The notes under the pieces are model-generated. The model was not told the origin of the DNA and ran no database searches. It worked only from the letters and a program-made list of their open reading frames with translations. Of a stretch of DNA of 64,000 nucleotides, positions 10,290 through 19,147 are shown piece by piece. Position numbers and translations under genes: made by a program. Each line of letters starts with the position of its first letter. The first letter of the stretch is position 1. This stretch comes from Peribacillus asahii (GTDB taxonomy: Bacteria > Bacillota > Bacilli > Bacillales > DSM-1321): positions 1,412,001 through 1,476,000 of the forward strand of contig NZ_CP026095.1 in assembly GCF_004006295.1 (NCBI RefSeq), written 5' to 3'.

Positions 10290-10302
10290 ATTATAGCATG
10301 TA
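10290..10302 (-). promoter_or_regulatory. Extended -10 promoter of speA
   Basis: On the minus strand TGC-TATAAT (TATAAT at 10295-10290) is an extended -10 element. The predicted start near 10283 leaves about 47 bases of leader before the TTG at 10236. It also makes the upstream ATG at 10284 unusable or leaderless. The -35 is weak. Confidence 0.65.
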
Positions 10303-10490
10303 TAAATGTCGTTGCATAGGAAAATTTCCGAAAAATAAGCTCGGAAAATTGAAGGGTTAGTAAATATTTGTAATAATATAAATAAATACCAGAATGGATG
10401 GTATCAGGGGAATCATGTAAATGATAGGCTATGTTCATTCAGGTAGTAATAACGTCATTTAACAACACAAATAAAAGGGGGAGACTTATA

Positions 10491-11450
10491 ATGAAATGGA
10501 GTACGCGTGTTACAGAATTGTTAGGCATTAAATATCCAATTGTTCAAGGGGGGTTAGCCTATTTAGCATATGCTGATTTAGCTGCAGCGGTTTCCAATGC
10601 GGGCGGTCTTGGACAAGTAACAGCGATGTCTTTACGTACACCTGAAGAACTTCAAGAAGAAATTCGAAAAACAAAATCTTTGACGGACCAACCATTTGGT
10701 GTTAATTTTGCCATTGGTAATCATGGGCGTCCGTATGAGCATTTTCTTGAAGTAGCTTTGAAAGAAGAAGTGAAGGTTGTTTCTGTTACAGGAGGAAACC
10801 CGGCTCCTTTTTTAGATTTTGTCAAAGGTACGCCTGTTAAAAAACTTGTTCTTGTTGCAGCAAGACGACAAGCGATGAAAGCCGAGCAATTAGGTGCAGA
10901 TGCGGTCATGGTTGTTGGACAAGAAGGAGGCGGTCATTTAGGACGTGATGATATCGGAACATCGGTATTAATTCCTCAAGTTATTGATTCTGTTAAGATT
11001 CCTGTTATTGCTTCAGGCGGCTTTGGGGATGGTCGAGGTTTAATGGCGGCATTAGCATTAGGCGCAGAAGGAATTGAGATGGGGACACGATTTATTGCAG
11101 TTAAGGAATGTGTTCATGCTCATGAACTGTATAAAAACGCTTTAGTAGCTGGGACGGAAAATGATACGGTTGTTATTAAACGTTCCATTGGAGCACCAGC
11201 CCGAGCGATTGCAAACAATTGGACAGATAAAATTTTAGAAATTGAGAAAGAAAGCGGTGGATACGAGCAATTGAAAGATTACATAAGCGGGCAAGCGAAT
11301 CAACGCTATATTTACGATGGTGTTGAAGAGGAAGGGTTCGGCTGGGCTGGACAAGTGATGGGATTAATTCATGACGTTCCATCAACAGCTGAGCTATTTG
11401 ATCGTATTATTGGTCAAGCAGAAGAAATTCGAAATAAATGGGCAAAATAA
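10491..11450 (+). CDS. Nitronate monooxygenase-like FMN oxidoreductase
   Basis: A 319-residue TIM-barrel flavoprotein of the 2-nitropropane dioxygenase/nitronate monooxygenase family. ATG at 10491 follows GGGGGAG. Signatures: YPIVQGGLAYLAYADLAAAVSNAGGLG at the N terminus, the FMN phosphate region QEGGGHLGRDD, and IPVIASGGFGDGRGL. Members oxidise alkyl nitronates or act as NAD(P)H flavin reductases; the true substrate here is unknown. It lies between speA and yktA, where B. subtilis has no such gene, so it is an insertion relative to that reference. Confidence 0.82.
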   Translation: MKWSTRVTELLGIKYPIVQGGLAYLAYADLAAAVSNAGGLGQVTAMSLRTPEELQEEIRKTKSLTDQPFGVNFAIGNHGRPYEHFLEVALKEEVKVVSVTGGNPAPFLDFVKGTPVKKLVLVAARRQAMKAEQLGADAVMVVGQEGGGHLGRDDIGTSVLIPQVIDSVKIPVIASGGFGDGRGLMAALALGAEGIEMGTRFIAVKECVHAHELYKNALVAGTENDTVVIKRSIGAPARAIANNWTDKILEIEKESGGYEQLKDYISGQANQRYIYDGVEEEGFGWAGQVMGLIHDVPSTAELFDRIIGQAEEIRNKWAK

Positions 11451-11502
11451 ACGAAAGTGCCGAACAGCAAGAGAGAAACATATAATAAAGAGGTGCGAAA
11501 CA

Positions 11503-11775
11503 ATGGAATATCAATATCCAATGGACTATACGTGGTCAACAGAAGAAATTGTAGATGTAATTACTTTTTTTGAAGCAATTGCAAAAGCGTATGAAAGTAA
11601 AGTTTCAAAAGAAGAGCTGATGAAGGCGTATCGACGCTTCAAAGAAATTGTGCCAGGAAAAGCGGATGAGAAAAACTATACCGATGAATTTCAAGAAAGC
11701 AGTGGTTATTCCGCTTATCAAGTGATAAAAAAAGCAAAAGAAACAGCCGATGATGGCTGGATTCAAATGAAATGA
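11503..11775 (+). CDS. yktA: UPF0223 family protein YktA
   Basis: Encodes 90 residues beginning MEYQYPMDYTWSTEEIVDVI, with YRRFKEIVPGKADEKN in the middle. These agree with B. subtilis YktA (88 residues, UPF0223), a small helical protein of unknown function. The ATG follows AGAGGTG. The stop codon is immediately followed by a short copy of the dispersed repeat. In B. subtilis the next gene is yktB; here the whole trp operon lies between them. Confidence 0.88.
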   Translation: MEYQYPMDYTWSTEEIVDVITFFEAIAKAYESKVSKEELMKAYRRFKEIVPGKADEKNYTDEFQESSGYSAYQVIKKAKETADDGWIQMK

Positions 11776-11935
11776 TTTTATCCCACACTTAACGGGCAGT
11801 AGGACCCCCGCTCCAAGCTTATGAGAAAACAAAGAAGATAGGTGGGGGACAACTGCCCGTAAAGGTCCGATTGGTTCAACTAACCATCAGTGGGGGATGA
11901 AGGAAAACCCCCACTGATGGAAGTTTCACTTTATT
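11776..11935 (+). repeat. Dispersed structured repeat, copy 3 (about 160 bp, internally deleted)
   Basis: Begins TTTTATCCCACACTTAACGG directly after the yktA stop and ends AAGTTTCACTTTAT. It keeps arm 1 complete and arm 5 perfect (CCATCAGTGGGGG/CCCCCACTGATGG). Arms 2 and 4 are gone and arm 3 is reduced to a few bases. One join is at ACTGCCC to GTAAAGGTCCG, the other at GATTGGT to CTAACCATC. Confidence 0.92.
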
Positions 11936-11957
11936 GTGAAAATTTTTAGAAAATTTA

Positions 11958-11986
11958 TTGACTTTATTAAAGGATTGTTCTAACAT
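11958..11986 (+). promoter_or_regulatory. SigA promoter of the trp operon leader
   Basis: TTGACT at 11958-11963, 17-base spacer, TAACAT at 11981-11986. The predicted start near 11993 is just before stem I of the first T-box. Confidence 0.75.
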
Positions 11987-11992
11987 AACAAG

Positions 11993-12265
11993 TATAAATT
12001 ATATGAATATACAGGCGAAGACGAAGAGTAGTATCTTAAATAGTTGTTCTATAGAGAGCTGGTGGTTGGTGCAAACCAGTGAGCAAAGTTAAGAGAATGG
12101 ACTTCCGAGCCCCAAACCGAAACAGTATGGAGTAGGCTTTGGCGATGTGTCTCATCGTTACTTGAGATAAGCATTCTAATAGAGAATGCTATAAAGTGAG
12201 CTTTTCGAAGCTAATAAAGGTGGTACCACGGGTTCCTCGTCCTTTGGATGAGGGCCCTTTTTGCA
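11993..12265 (+). ncRNA. T-box riboswitch 1, tryptophan specifier
   Basis: Leader RNA that senses uncharged tRNA-Trp. Stem I carries GAAGAGTAGTAT on the 5' side and the specifier context GAGAATGGACTTCC, with codon TGG at 12098-12100. The conserved T-box sequence AAAGGTGGTACCACGG is at 12216-12231. The competing terminator CCTCGTCC/GGATGAGG with flanking GGG/CCC and T residues ends near 12265. Known logic: uncharged tRNA-Trp pairs with the T-box bulge and prevents termination. First of two in series upstream of trpE. Confidence 0.93.
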
Positions 12266-12307
12266 TTTTTTTAAAAGGTAGAAATGATAAAATTTCCGAT
12301 ATGTTTT

Positions 12308-12327
12308 GGTGTCTGGCTCCAGACGCC
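12308..12327 (+). repeat. Hairpin between the two T-boxes
   Basis: GGTGTCTGG and CCAGACGCC form a 9-bp stem (one G-U pair) with a two-base gap between arms. It lies in the 80-base spacer between terminator 1 and stem I of T-box 2. No T run follows at once. Function unknown. Confidence 0.55.
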
Positions 12328-12349
12328 TTACACTTTTCTCATATAACAA

Positions 12350-12600
12350 ATCGATGAATAAGAGTAGTAATCTTTATAGAGGCGTTTACAGAGAGCCGGG
12401 GTTGGTGGAATCCGGTACGATATATAAAGATGAATGGACTTATGAGTGGTGTCTTGAACGATAGTAGAGGGACCCGGATTTCCACCGTTAACGGAATTGA
12501 GCAGGGAAAGAAAAAGAGTCCTTTCCAATTTGAGGTGGCACCGCGGTCTAAATCGTCCTCTACAAACGTACACATTACGTTTGTAGAGGACGATTTTTTA
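12350..12600 (+). ncRNA. T-box riboswitch 2, tryptophan specifier
   Basis: Second complete T-box before trpE. Stem I begins GAATAAGAGTAGTAATC; the specifier context is GATGAATGGACTTA with TGG at 12435-12437. T-box sequence GAGGTGGCACCGCGG at 12532-12546. The terminator is exceptionally stable: a perfect 21-bp stem (12550-12570 with 12576-12596) followed by T residues. The two terminators in series should give a steep dependence on tRNA-Trp charging (inference). I see no separate promoter for it, so both probably lie on one transcript. Confidence 0.93.
12550..12600 (+). terminator. Regulated terminator of T-box 2
   Basis: Perfect 21-bp inverted repeat with a five-base loop and a T tract; mutually exclusive with the antiterminator containing the T-box sequence. 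Confidence 0.92.
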
Positions 12601-12650
12601 TATGGAAAATACATAGCGCCTTGCGCTTTTCTAATAAGGGGGATAAGAAG

Positions 12651-14045
12651 ATGAATAAGGTGAATCAACAAAGAAAAATCCGGTTTAAAGGAAAAACAAT
12701 CGAAGGAGATATCCATACGCCAATTGCTATTTTTCAAAAGTTGCAGGGTGAGAAGAAATTTTTATTAGAAAGCTCTCATTCTCATCAAGATAATGGCCGC
12801 TATTCGTATATTGGTACGGACCCATATTTAGAAGTGAAATCAATCGAAAATAAAGTCGTTGTGACTGATCACGAAACGGGAGTAACGAGCGAAGAACAAA
12901 TCAAAGTCGTCGAATTTTTAAAGCGTGAGCTACTTGTTGAGGTTGAAGCAGATGGTGTAGAATTGCCGCCTTTTAACGGGGGAGCGATGGGGTATATCGG
13001 GTATGATGTCATCCGTCAATATGAAAATATCGGTTACATTCCAGAAGACGAATTAGGTATGCCAGATGCTCATTTTCTGTTTTTTAAACAATTAATTGTG
13101 TTTGATCACTTATTACAAAAAATTCATCTATTAACAGGCGAAGAAGATTATGAAGCAAGTCTTGCTAATATGAAAAAGATGATTTTAGAGCCGAATGTTC
13201 CGAGTGAGGAATTGTTAGCAGAACCGCTGCAGTTCTCATCTAATTTTAGTCAAACGGAATTTGAACAAATGGTCGTGGACGCAAAAAAAGCGATTGTAGC
13301 TGGTGAGGTATTCCAAATTGTACTGTCGCAACGCTTTCAAGCACCTTTTAACGGGAAGCCATTTGATGCCTACCGCCGCTTACGATTAGCGAATCCATCA
13401 CCGTATATGTTCTATTTAGAGTTTGGAGATTATACGGTACTAGGTTCTTCTCCAGAAAGTCTCATTAGTGTATCTGAAAAAACGGTAAATGTTAATCCCA
13501 TTGCTGGTACACGCCCAAGAGGAAAGACGCTGGAAGAGGACAAAGGCTTAGAAGAAAGCTTACTCATTGATGAGAAAGAATTAGCAGAGCATCGTATGCT
13601 TGTTGATTTAGGAAGAAATGATTTAGGGCGTGTATGTGAGATTGGTTCGATTCATTTAACAGAAGAAATGAAAATTGAACGTTATCAGCATGTGATGCAT
13701 CTTGCTTCCAAAATTACCGGGGAACTGCGTGATGGATTTACAAGTTTGGATGCGTTAACGGTTTGTCTGCCGGCTGGTACCGTTTCAGGAGCGCCTAAAA
13801 TTCGCGCAATGGAATTAATTAATAAATTAGAGAATACTAAGCGCGGTGTGTATGCTGGCTCGATTGGTTATATTAGCTATGGTGGAAATTTAGATATGGC
13901 CTTAGCGATTCGAACGATGATCATTAAAAATCAGAAAGCATATGTGCAAGCAGGGGCGGGGATTGTATATGATTCTAACCCAACCAAAGAATATGAAGAA
14001 ACACAAAATAAAGCTAGAGCCCTTATGGAGGTGCATAAAAAATGA
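12651..14045 (+). CDS. trpE: Anthranilate synthase component I
   Basis: Converts chorismate to anthranilate with ammonia supplied by TrpG. ATG at 12651 with AAGGGGGAT upstream gives 464 residues; an upstream in-frame ATG at 12621 lacks a site. Chorismate-binding motifs are visible: IVLSQRF, PSPYMFYLEF, SSPESLI, NPIAGTRPRG, LVDLGRNDLGRV and GAGIVYDS. The N-terminal part includes LLESSHSHQDNGRYSYIG, consistent with the feedback site region for tryptophan. First gene of the operon, overlapping trpG by four bases. Confidence 0.96.
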   Translation: MNKVNQQRKIRFKGKTIEGDIHTPIAIFQKLQGEKKFLLESSHSHQDNGRYSYIGTDPYLEVKSIENKVVVTDHETGVTSEEQIKVVEFLKRELLVEVEADGVELPPFNGGAMGYIGYDVIRQYENIGYIPEDELGMPDAHFLFFKQLIVFDHLLQKIHLLTGEEDYEASLANMKKMILEPNVPSEELLAEPLQFSSNFSQTEFEQMVVDAKKAIVAGEVFQIVLSQRFQAPFNGKPFDAYRRLRLANPSPYMFYLEFGDYTVLGSSPESLISVSEKTVNVNPIAGTRPRGKTLEEDKGLEESLLIDEKELAEHRMLVDLGRNDLGRVCEIGSIHLTEEMKIERYQHVMHLASKITGELRDGFTSLDALTVCLPAGTVSGAPKIRAMELINKLENTKRGVYAGSIGYISYGGNLDMALAIRTMIIKNQKAYVQAGAGIVYDSNPTKEYEETQNKARALMEVHKK

Positions 14046-14638
14046 TTTTATTAATCGATAACTATGATTCTTTCACATATAACTTATATCAATATTTAGG
14101 CGAAGTGGAACAAGAAATTCTCGTCAAACGGAATGATGAGATTACGATTGCTGAAATTGAAGCACTACAACCGACAGCGATTGTGATTTCTCCAGGGCCG
14201 GGCCGACCAGAGGAAGCGGGCGTGAGCATTGACGTTATTCAAGCATTTTACAAAAAGATGCCGATTTTAGGGATTTGCCTTGGTCATCAAGCAATTGGTT
14301 CAGCATTTGGAGCAAATGTGATTGGCGCTAAAAATATTATGCATGGAAAAACGTCTGTGATTAAAAGTACGGGAACGGATTTATTTGCTAAACAAGAAGT
14401 AGAATTTCCGGTTATGCGCTATCACTCGTTAGTCGTTGAAAGAGAAAGTTTGCCAGAAGAGCTTGAAGTGACGGCAACATCTTTAGATGACGGAGAAATT
14501 ATGGCGTTGAAACATCAGAGTTATCCGCTATACGGTTTGCAATTCCATCCAGAATCAATTGGGACCAAGATAGGAAAAGAGTTATTGCATGAATTTTATA
14601 AAATAGCCCTTCTTTATCAAATTGAAACATCTGTTTAA
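14042..14638 (+). CDS. trpG: Anthranilate synthase component II (glutamine amidotransferase)
   Basis: Releases ammonia from glutamine for TrpE. The 198 residues carry the class I amidotransferase triad: nucleophile Cys in GICLGHQAIG, and His-x-Glu in QFHPESIG. In B. subtilis the shared trpG/pabA sits in the folate operon; here a copy lies inside the trp operon, overlapping trpE by ATGA. Whether a second copy serves folate synthesis cannot be seen from this window. Confidence 0.94.
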   Translation: MILLIDNYDSFTYNLYQYLGEVEQEILVKRNDEITIAEIEALQPTAIVISPGPGRPEEAGVSIDVIQAFYKKMPILGICLGHQAIGSAFGANVIGAKNIMHGKTSVIKSTGTDLFAKQEVEFPVMRYHSLVVERESLPEELEVTATSLDDGEIMALKHQSYPLYGLQFHPESIGTKIGKELLHEFYKIALLYQIETSV

Positions 14639-14666
14639 GTAAAGAAAGCGAATGGGGGAGTTAAGG

Positions 14667-15689
14667 ATGAAACAATACTTAGAAAAGTTAGCAGAGCGTC
14701 AAAATTTGACGACAGAAGAGATGAGTAGAGCAACCCAAACGTTATTTAGTGAAGAGGTCACGGATAGTGAAATTGCGGCCTTTATGATTGGTTTAAAATC
14801 AAAGGGAGAGACAGCGGAAGAGATTGCAAGTTTAGCGAAAGTAATGCGTGAGCAAGCGAAAACGGTAGAGACAAACAGCATTAATGTGATGGATAACTGC
14901 GGAACAGGCGGAGATGGCTCACAAAGCTTTAATATTAGTACAACATCGGCCTTCGTGTTGGCTGGAGCAGGAGTAAAGGTTGCTAAGCATGGCAATCGAA
15001 GCATTTCGAGTAAAACAGGCAGTGCCGATGTGCTGGAGGCACTAGGCATTAATCTATATCTTGAAAAAGAAAAAATGGAATCTTTATTAGAGGAGATTGG
15101 GATTACGTTTTTGTTCGCACCATCTGTTCATCCGAAAACGGTTAGAATTATGAAAGTAAGAAAAGAATTGAAAATTCCAACAATTTTTAACCTTATCGGA
15201 CCTTTAACAAATCCTGTGAAATTAAATACGCAGTTACTTGGGATCAATCGTCGTGATATGCTTGAGACAATCGCGAGCTCGTTAAATAAAATCGGCAGAG
15301 AGCGTGCTGTCGTTGTAAATGGCGCTGGTTTTATGGATGAAGCGAGTTTGCAAGGAGAAAACTTCCTTGCACTACTTGATCAAGGAAAGGTAACTTCTTT
15401 TACTCTTCACCCTCATGAAGTTGGTTTGCCAGTGTATGATAATAAGGCTATTAAAGGTGGAGATGCAAAAGAAAATGCGGATATTCTTTTGCGATTATTA
15501 AAAGGTGAAAAAGGAGCGTATCGCGATACCGTTCTTTTAAATGCAGGCTTAGGGTTATATGCTTACGGAAAAGCTGCAACAATTCAAGAGGGAATTACAA
15601 TTGCGCAAGAAAGTATTGATAGTGGGGCCGCACTTGGGAAGCTTGAAGCGCTTATTACACATAGTACATCAAATAAGGTGGTGCAATAA
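14667..15689 (+). CDS. trpD: Anthranilate phosphoribosyltransferase
   Basis: Joins anthranilate to phosphoribosyl pyrophosphate. ATG at 14667 after GGGGAG gives 340 residues, the usual length; a GTG frame start at 14652 has no suitable site. Signature motifs are DNCGTGGDGSQSFNIST for pyrophosphate binding, KHGNRSISSKTGSADVLE for anthranilate, and VRKELKIPTIFNLIGPLTNP. Followed directly by trpC with no gap. Confidence 0.96.
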   Translation: MKQYLEKLAERQNLTTEEMSRATQTLFSEEVTDSEIAAFMIGLKSKGETAEEIASLAKVMREQAKTVETNSINVMDNCGTGGDGSQSFNISTTSAFVLAGAGVKVAKHGNRSISSKTGSADVLEALGINLYLEKEKMESLLEEIGITFLFAPSVHPKTVRIMKVRKELKIPTIFNLIGPLTNPVKLNTQLLGINRRDMLETIASSLNKIGRERAVVVNGAGFMDEASLQGENFLALLDQGKVTSFTLHPHEVGLPVYDNKAIKGGDAKENADILLRLLKGEKGAYRDTVLLNAGLGLYAYGKAATIQEGITIAQESIDSGAALGKLEALITHSTSNKVVQ

Positions 15690-16463
15690 ATGGGGAATAT
15701 TCTAACGAAAATCATTGACGAGAAAGAAATAGAAGTAGCAAGATTAAAGGAAACCGGATTAACGGGTGAGGCACTTCAAGTGAAGCGACCCTCGCTTGTT
15801 GAACAATTACGAACTGCCACATCCATGTCGGTCATTGCTGAAATTAAACGAGCTTCACCATCCAAAGGAGAAATTAATTTAGATGTAAATCCTGTAGAGC
15901 AAGCATTAACGTATGAACGAAATGGAGCGGCGGCTATTTCCGTTTTAACCGATGAAAAGTTTTTTAAAGGGCGTATTGAAGACTTGCAACAGGTGAGTCA
16001 AAATGTAGCAATTCCGAGATTATGCAAAGATTTTATGGTCGATGAAATTCAAATTGATCGCGCGTATGAATCAGGGGCCACGGTTATTTTATTAATTGTT
16101 GCCGCTCTATCGCAAGAGCGATTGCAAGCTCTTTATACGTATGCTAAACAAAAAGGATTAGATGTTTTGACAGAAGTACATGATGAAGAAGAATTAGAGA
16201 GAGCTTTAGCGATAGATGCAGAAATTATTGGCATTAATAATCGTAATTTGAAAACATTTGAAGTCGATTTAGCTGTGACGGAGAGACTAGCAAGTCGCTT
16301 GGATTCTAATCGTCATCTTATCATTAGCGAAAGTGGCATTAAAACGGTAGCGGATGTAGAACGTGTGAAGAAAGCGGGTGCAAGAGGCATTCTTGTTGGA
16401 GAAACATTGATGCAAGCCGCTGATTTACCGGAAACATTAAAGCAGTTTCAATTGACGTTATAA
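15690..16463 (+). CDS. trpC: Indole-3-glycerol phosphate synthase
   Basis: Ring closure of CdRP to indole-glycerol phosphate. A 257-residue beta/alpha barrel with EIKRASPSKGEI (catalytic Lys and Glu), LCKDFMVDEIQI, EVHDEEELERA, GINNRNLKTFEVD and the phosphate site SESGI. The ATG follows the trpD stop without a gap. Separate from trpF, as in B. subtilis and unlike the fused E. coli enzyme. Confidence 0.96.
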   Translation: MGNILTKIIDEKEIEVARLKETGLTGEALQVKRPSLVEQLRTATSMSVIAEIKRASPSKGEINLDVNPVEQALTYERNGAAAISVLTDEKFFKGRIEDLQQVSQNVAIPRLCKDFMVDEIQIDRAYESGATVILLIVAALSQERLQALYTYAKQKGLDVLTEVHDEEELERALAIDAEIIGINNRNLKTFEVDLAVTERLASRLDSNRHLIISESGIKTVADVERVKKAGARGILVGETLMQAADLPETLKQFQLTL

Positions 16464-16473
16464 GGAGATCATC

Positions 16474-17100
16474 ATGTTTGTAAAAATTTGTGGTGTTAAA
16501 ACGGTAGAAGCAGCGCAAATAGCAGCGGACGCTGGGACGGATTTTATCGGTTTTATTTTTGCAGAGAGCAGTCGTAAAATTGAGCCAGAAGAGGCTTGTG
16601 CTATTGCAAAAGAATTACCGCAGCATATTAAAAAAGTGGGTGTATTCTCCAATCAAAGTGAAGCAGATATTATCCGTACAGCCGCTCTTGCAGGGTTAGA
16701 TTATATCCAATTGCATGGTCAAGAATCAGCAGAGTTTGCAAGCCGCATGCCTCTTCCTGTAATTAAAGCATTCTCGATTGAGTCGAGCGCTGATTTTACG
16801 AAACTAGTAAACTATCCAGCTGATTATTATTTAGTTGATTTACCAAAGAATCCAAAATCCGCCGAGAGAGCTAAAACATTAGATTGGAACGCTCTTGCTG
16901 ATGCATCTTTACCATTTGAAAAGATCATCTTAGCAGGCGGCCTTACAGCCGATAATGTAGCCGAAGCAATTCAGGTCGTAAAGCCGTTTGGTGTGGATGT
17001 AGCGAGCGGGGTAGAAACGGACGGCGTAAAGGATGAACAAAAAATTCGGGCTTTCGTTTTGCAGGCGAAGCAAAGCACGACAGAAACGAGGAATGAATAA
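16474..17100 (+). CDS. trpF: Phosphoribosylanthranilate isomerase
   Basis: Amadori rearrangement of phosphoribosyl anthranilate. The 208 residues include KICGVKT (catalytic Cys), [20 protein letters not shown] and [13 protein letters not shown], then [15 protein letters not shown] (phosphate site). Starts 10 bases after trpC with AAGGAG in front, and its stop overlaps the start of trpB (TAATG). Confidence 0.96.
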   Translation: MFVKICGVKTVEAAQIAADAGTDFIGFIFAESSRKIEPEEACAIAKELPQHIKKVGVFSNQSEADIIRTAALAGLDYIQLHGQESAEFASRMPLPVIKAFSIESSADFTKLVNYPADYYLVDLPKNPKSAERAKTLDWNALADASLPFEKIILAGGLTADNVAEAIQVVKPFGVDVASGVETDGVKDEQKIRAFVLQAKQSTTETRNE

Positions 17101-18305
17101 TGAGTAAATACGTACAACCAGATCAAACAGGGCATTTTGGGGTTTACGGTGGTCGTTTTGTTCCAGAAACACTAATGCATGCCATTACTGAATTAGAAGA
17201 CGTATACGAACAAGCGAAACAAGACCCGGAATTTCAAAAACAATTAGACTATTATTTAGAAAAATATATCGGCCGCGAGACACCTCTTTATTTTGCTGAA
17301 AATTTAACGAAGCTAGCTGGCGGAGCAAAAATTTATTTAAAGCGTGAAGATTTAAATCACACAGGTGCTCACAAAATTAATAATACAATTGGTCAGGCGT
17401 TGTTAACGAAAAGAATGGGGAAGAAAAAAGTCATCGCCGAAACAGGAGCAGGGCAACATGGGGTGGCAACAGCTACGGTATGTGCACTTCTAAACTTAGA
17501 ATGTATTATTTTCATGGGCAGTGAAGATATTCGACGTCAAAAATTAAATGTGTTTCGGATGGAGCTATTAGGCGCGAAAGTTGTGTCTGTTTCTCAAGGC
17601 AGCGGTACGCTGAAAGATGCTGTAAATGAAGCGCTTCGCTATTGGGTGGCTCATGTGGAAGATACACACTATATTATGGGATCTGTGTTAGGGCCGCATC
17701 CATTTCCAGTGATTGTAAGGGACTTCCAAAGTGTGATTGGAAAGGAAACGAGAAAGCAGTATCTTGAAGAAGAAGATCGTTTACCTCACGCTGTTGTTGC
17801 ATGTATTGGCGGCGGCAGTAATGCGATGGGCATGTTTTATCCGTTTGTAGAAGACGAGTCTGTTCAAATGTACGGTGTAGAAGCAGCCGGGCATGGACTT
17901 GACACAGCACTTCATGCAGCAAGCTTAACAAAGGGAAAACCCGGTGTGCTTCATGGTGCTTATATGTATTTACTACAAGATGAAGATGGACAAATTCAAG
18001 AAGCTCATTCGATTTCAGCTGGACTGGATTATCCTGGAGTAGGCCCAGAGCATAGTTACTTAAAGGATATCAACCGGGTGACCTATACATCTGTTACGGA
18101 TGAAGAGGCGTTAGAGGCTCTTCAGATGCTTTCGAAGGAAGAAGGGATCATTCCAGCCCTTGAAAGCTCCCATGCGGTTGCTTACGGTTTTAAATTAGCT
18201 AAGCAAATGAAACAAGAGGAAGGGATCGTCATCTGTCTTTCAGGACGTGGAGATAAAGATGTCGAAGCTGTTCAAGCGAGATTAGGGGGTAGTGAACATG
18301 AGTAA
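17100..18305 (+). CDS. trpB: Tryptophan synthase beta chain
   Basis: PLP enzyme that condenses indole and serine. The 401 residues carry the PLP lysine in [10 protein letters not shown], the phosphate loop GGGSNAMG, and GPEHSYLKD and CLSGRGDKD. The length is typical of the TrpB1 form that pairs with TrpA. It overlaps trpF by one base and trpA by eight bases. Confidence 0.97.
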   Translation: MSKYVQPDQTGHFGVYGGRFVPETLMHAITELEDVYEQAKQDPEFQKQLDYYLEKYIGRETPLYFAENLTKLAGGAKIYLKREDLNHTGAHKINNTIGQALLTKRMGKKKVIAETGAGQHGVATATVCALLNLECIIFMGSEDIRRQKLNVFRMELLGAKVVSVSQGSGTLKDAVNEALRYWVAHVEDTHYIMGSVLGPHPFPVIVRDFQSVIGKETRKQYLEEEDRLPHAVVACIGGGSNAMGMFYPFVEDESVQMYGVEAAGHGLDTALHAASLTKGKPGVLHGAYMYLLQDEDGQIQEAHSISAGLDYPGVGPEHSYLKDINRVTYTSVTDEEALEALQMLSKEEGIIPALESSHAVAYGFKLAKQMKQEEGIVICLSGRGDKDVEAVQARLGGSEHE

Positions 18306-19083
18306 TAATCGACTAGCTACGGCACTAAAAAGCTGTGAGCAGAATGGTGAAAAAGCATTCATTCCTTATATTATGGCGGGAGATGGCGAGCTTTCTAGTT
18401 TAAAAGAGCAGTTGTTATTTTTTGAACAGCAGGGAGCGACTGCTGTGGAGCTTGGGATTCCTTTTTCAGATCCAGTAGCAGATGGTCCAGTTATCCAGCG
18501 TGCAGGCATTCGCGCACTTAACAATGGCACGACATTAAAGAAAATTTTAGAGGAATTAGAGAATATCCGAGAAGATGTTTCGATTCCGCTTATTTTCATG
18601 GGGTATAGCAACTCGATTTTAGCCTATGGCATCGGGCAGTTTGTGACTGATTGCGTAAAAGCTGGGATTGCCGGCTGCATTATTCCGGATGTTCCTGTAG
18701 AAGAAGAAGGGTTATTCGCTCCGATTCAAGAGGCGGGAATCCATTTGATTCGTTTAGTTACCTTAACATCATCGAAAGAAAGAATGGCTGAAATTGCTGA
18801 GACTGCACAAGGATTTATTTATGCGGTAACGGTCACGGGTATTACAGGAGCACGTGAAGCATTCGGTAGTGAAGTAGGAGCTTATCTAGAACAAGTAAAA
18901 GAAATTAGTCCTGTTCCAGTCTTAGCAGGGTTTGGTATTTCTACTCCAGAACATGTTCGCAGTGCGACAAAATATTGTGATGGAGTCATCGTAGGCAGCA
19001 AAATTATCGAAAGCTTTGAGCAAAATCGTAAACAAGATATTATCGAGTTAATTCAAGCGAGTAAAAAGCAAGTGCAACAGTAG
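18298..19083 (+). CDS. trpA: Tryptophan synthase alpha chain
   Basis: Cleaves indole-glycerol phosphate and channels indole to TrpB. ATG at 18298 ([10 protein letters not shown]) stands eight bases after AGGGGGT; a GTG at 18292 is too close to that site. The 261 residues show [27 protein letters not shown] (catalytic Glu and Asp), and [10 protein letters not shown]. Last gene of the operon, followed by a strong terminator. Confidence 0.96.
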   Translation: MSNNRLATALKSCEQNGEKAFIPYIMAGDGELSSLKEQLLFFEQQGATAVELGIPFSDPVADGPVIQRAGIRALNNGTTLKKILEELENIREDVSIPLIFMGYSNSILAYGIGQFVTDCVKAGIAGCIIPDVPVEEEGLFAPIQEAGIHLIRLVTLTSSKERMAEIAETAQGFIYAVTVTGITGAREAFGSEVGAYLEQVKEISPVPVLAGFGISTPEHVRSATKYCDGVIVGSKIIESFEQNRKQDIIELIQASKKQVQQ

Positions 19084-19104
19084 GATGTATTATTAATTTA
19101 AAAT

Positions 19105-19146
19105 AAACTAAGCATCATTCGTTTCGATGATGCTTAGTTTGTCTTT
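19105..19146. terminator. Bidirectional terminator between trpA and yktB
   Basis: AAACTAAGCATCAT pairs with ATGATGCTTAGTTT, with A residues before and T residues after, between convergent genes. Confidence 0.9.
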
Positions 19147-19147
19147 A

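Noticed and set aside
11993..12650. TRAP-binding (G/U)AG repeats in the trp leader
   Set aside because: There are a few scattered GAG and TAG triplets but no regular array with 2-3 base spacing, and two full T-boxes explain the control.
12339..12737. Minus-strand open frames across T-box 2 and the start of trpE
   Set aside because: They are antisense to a well-supported riboswitch and gene, with no ribosome site and a composition explained by the leader structure.
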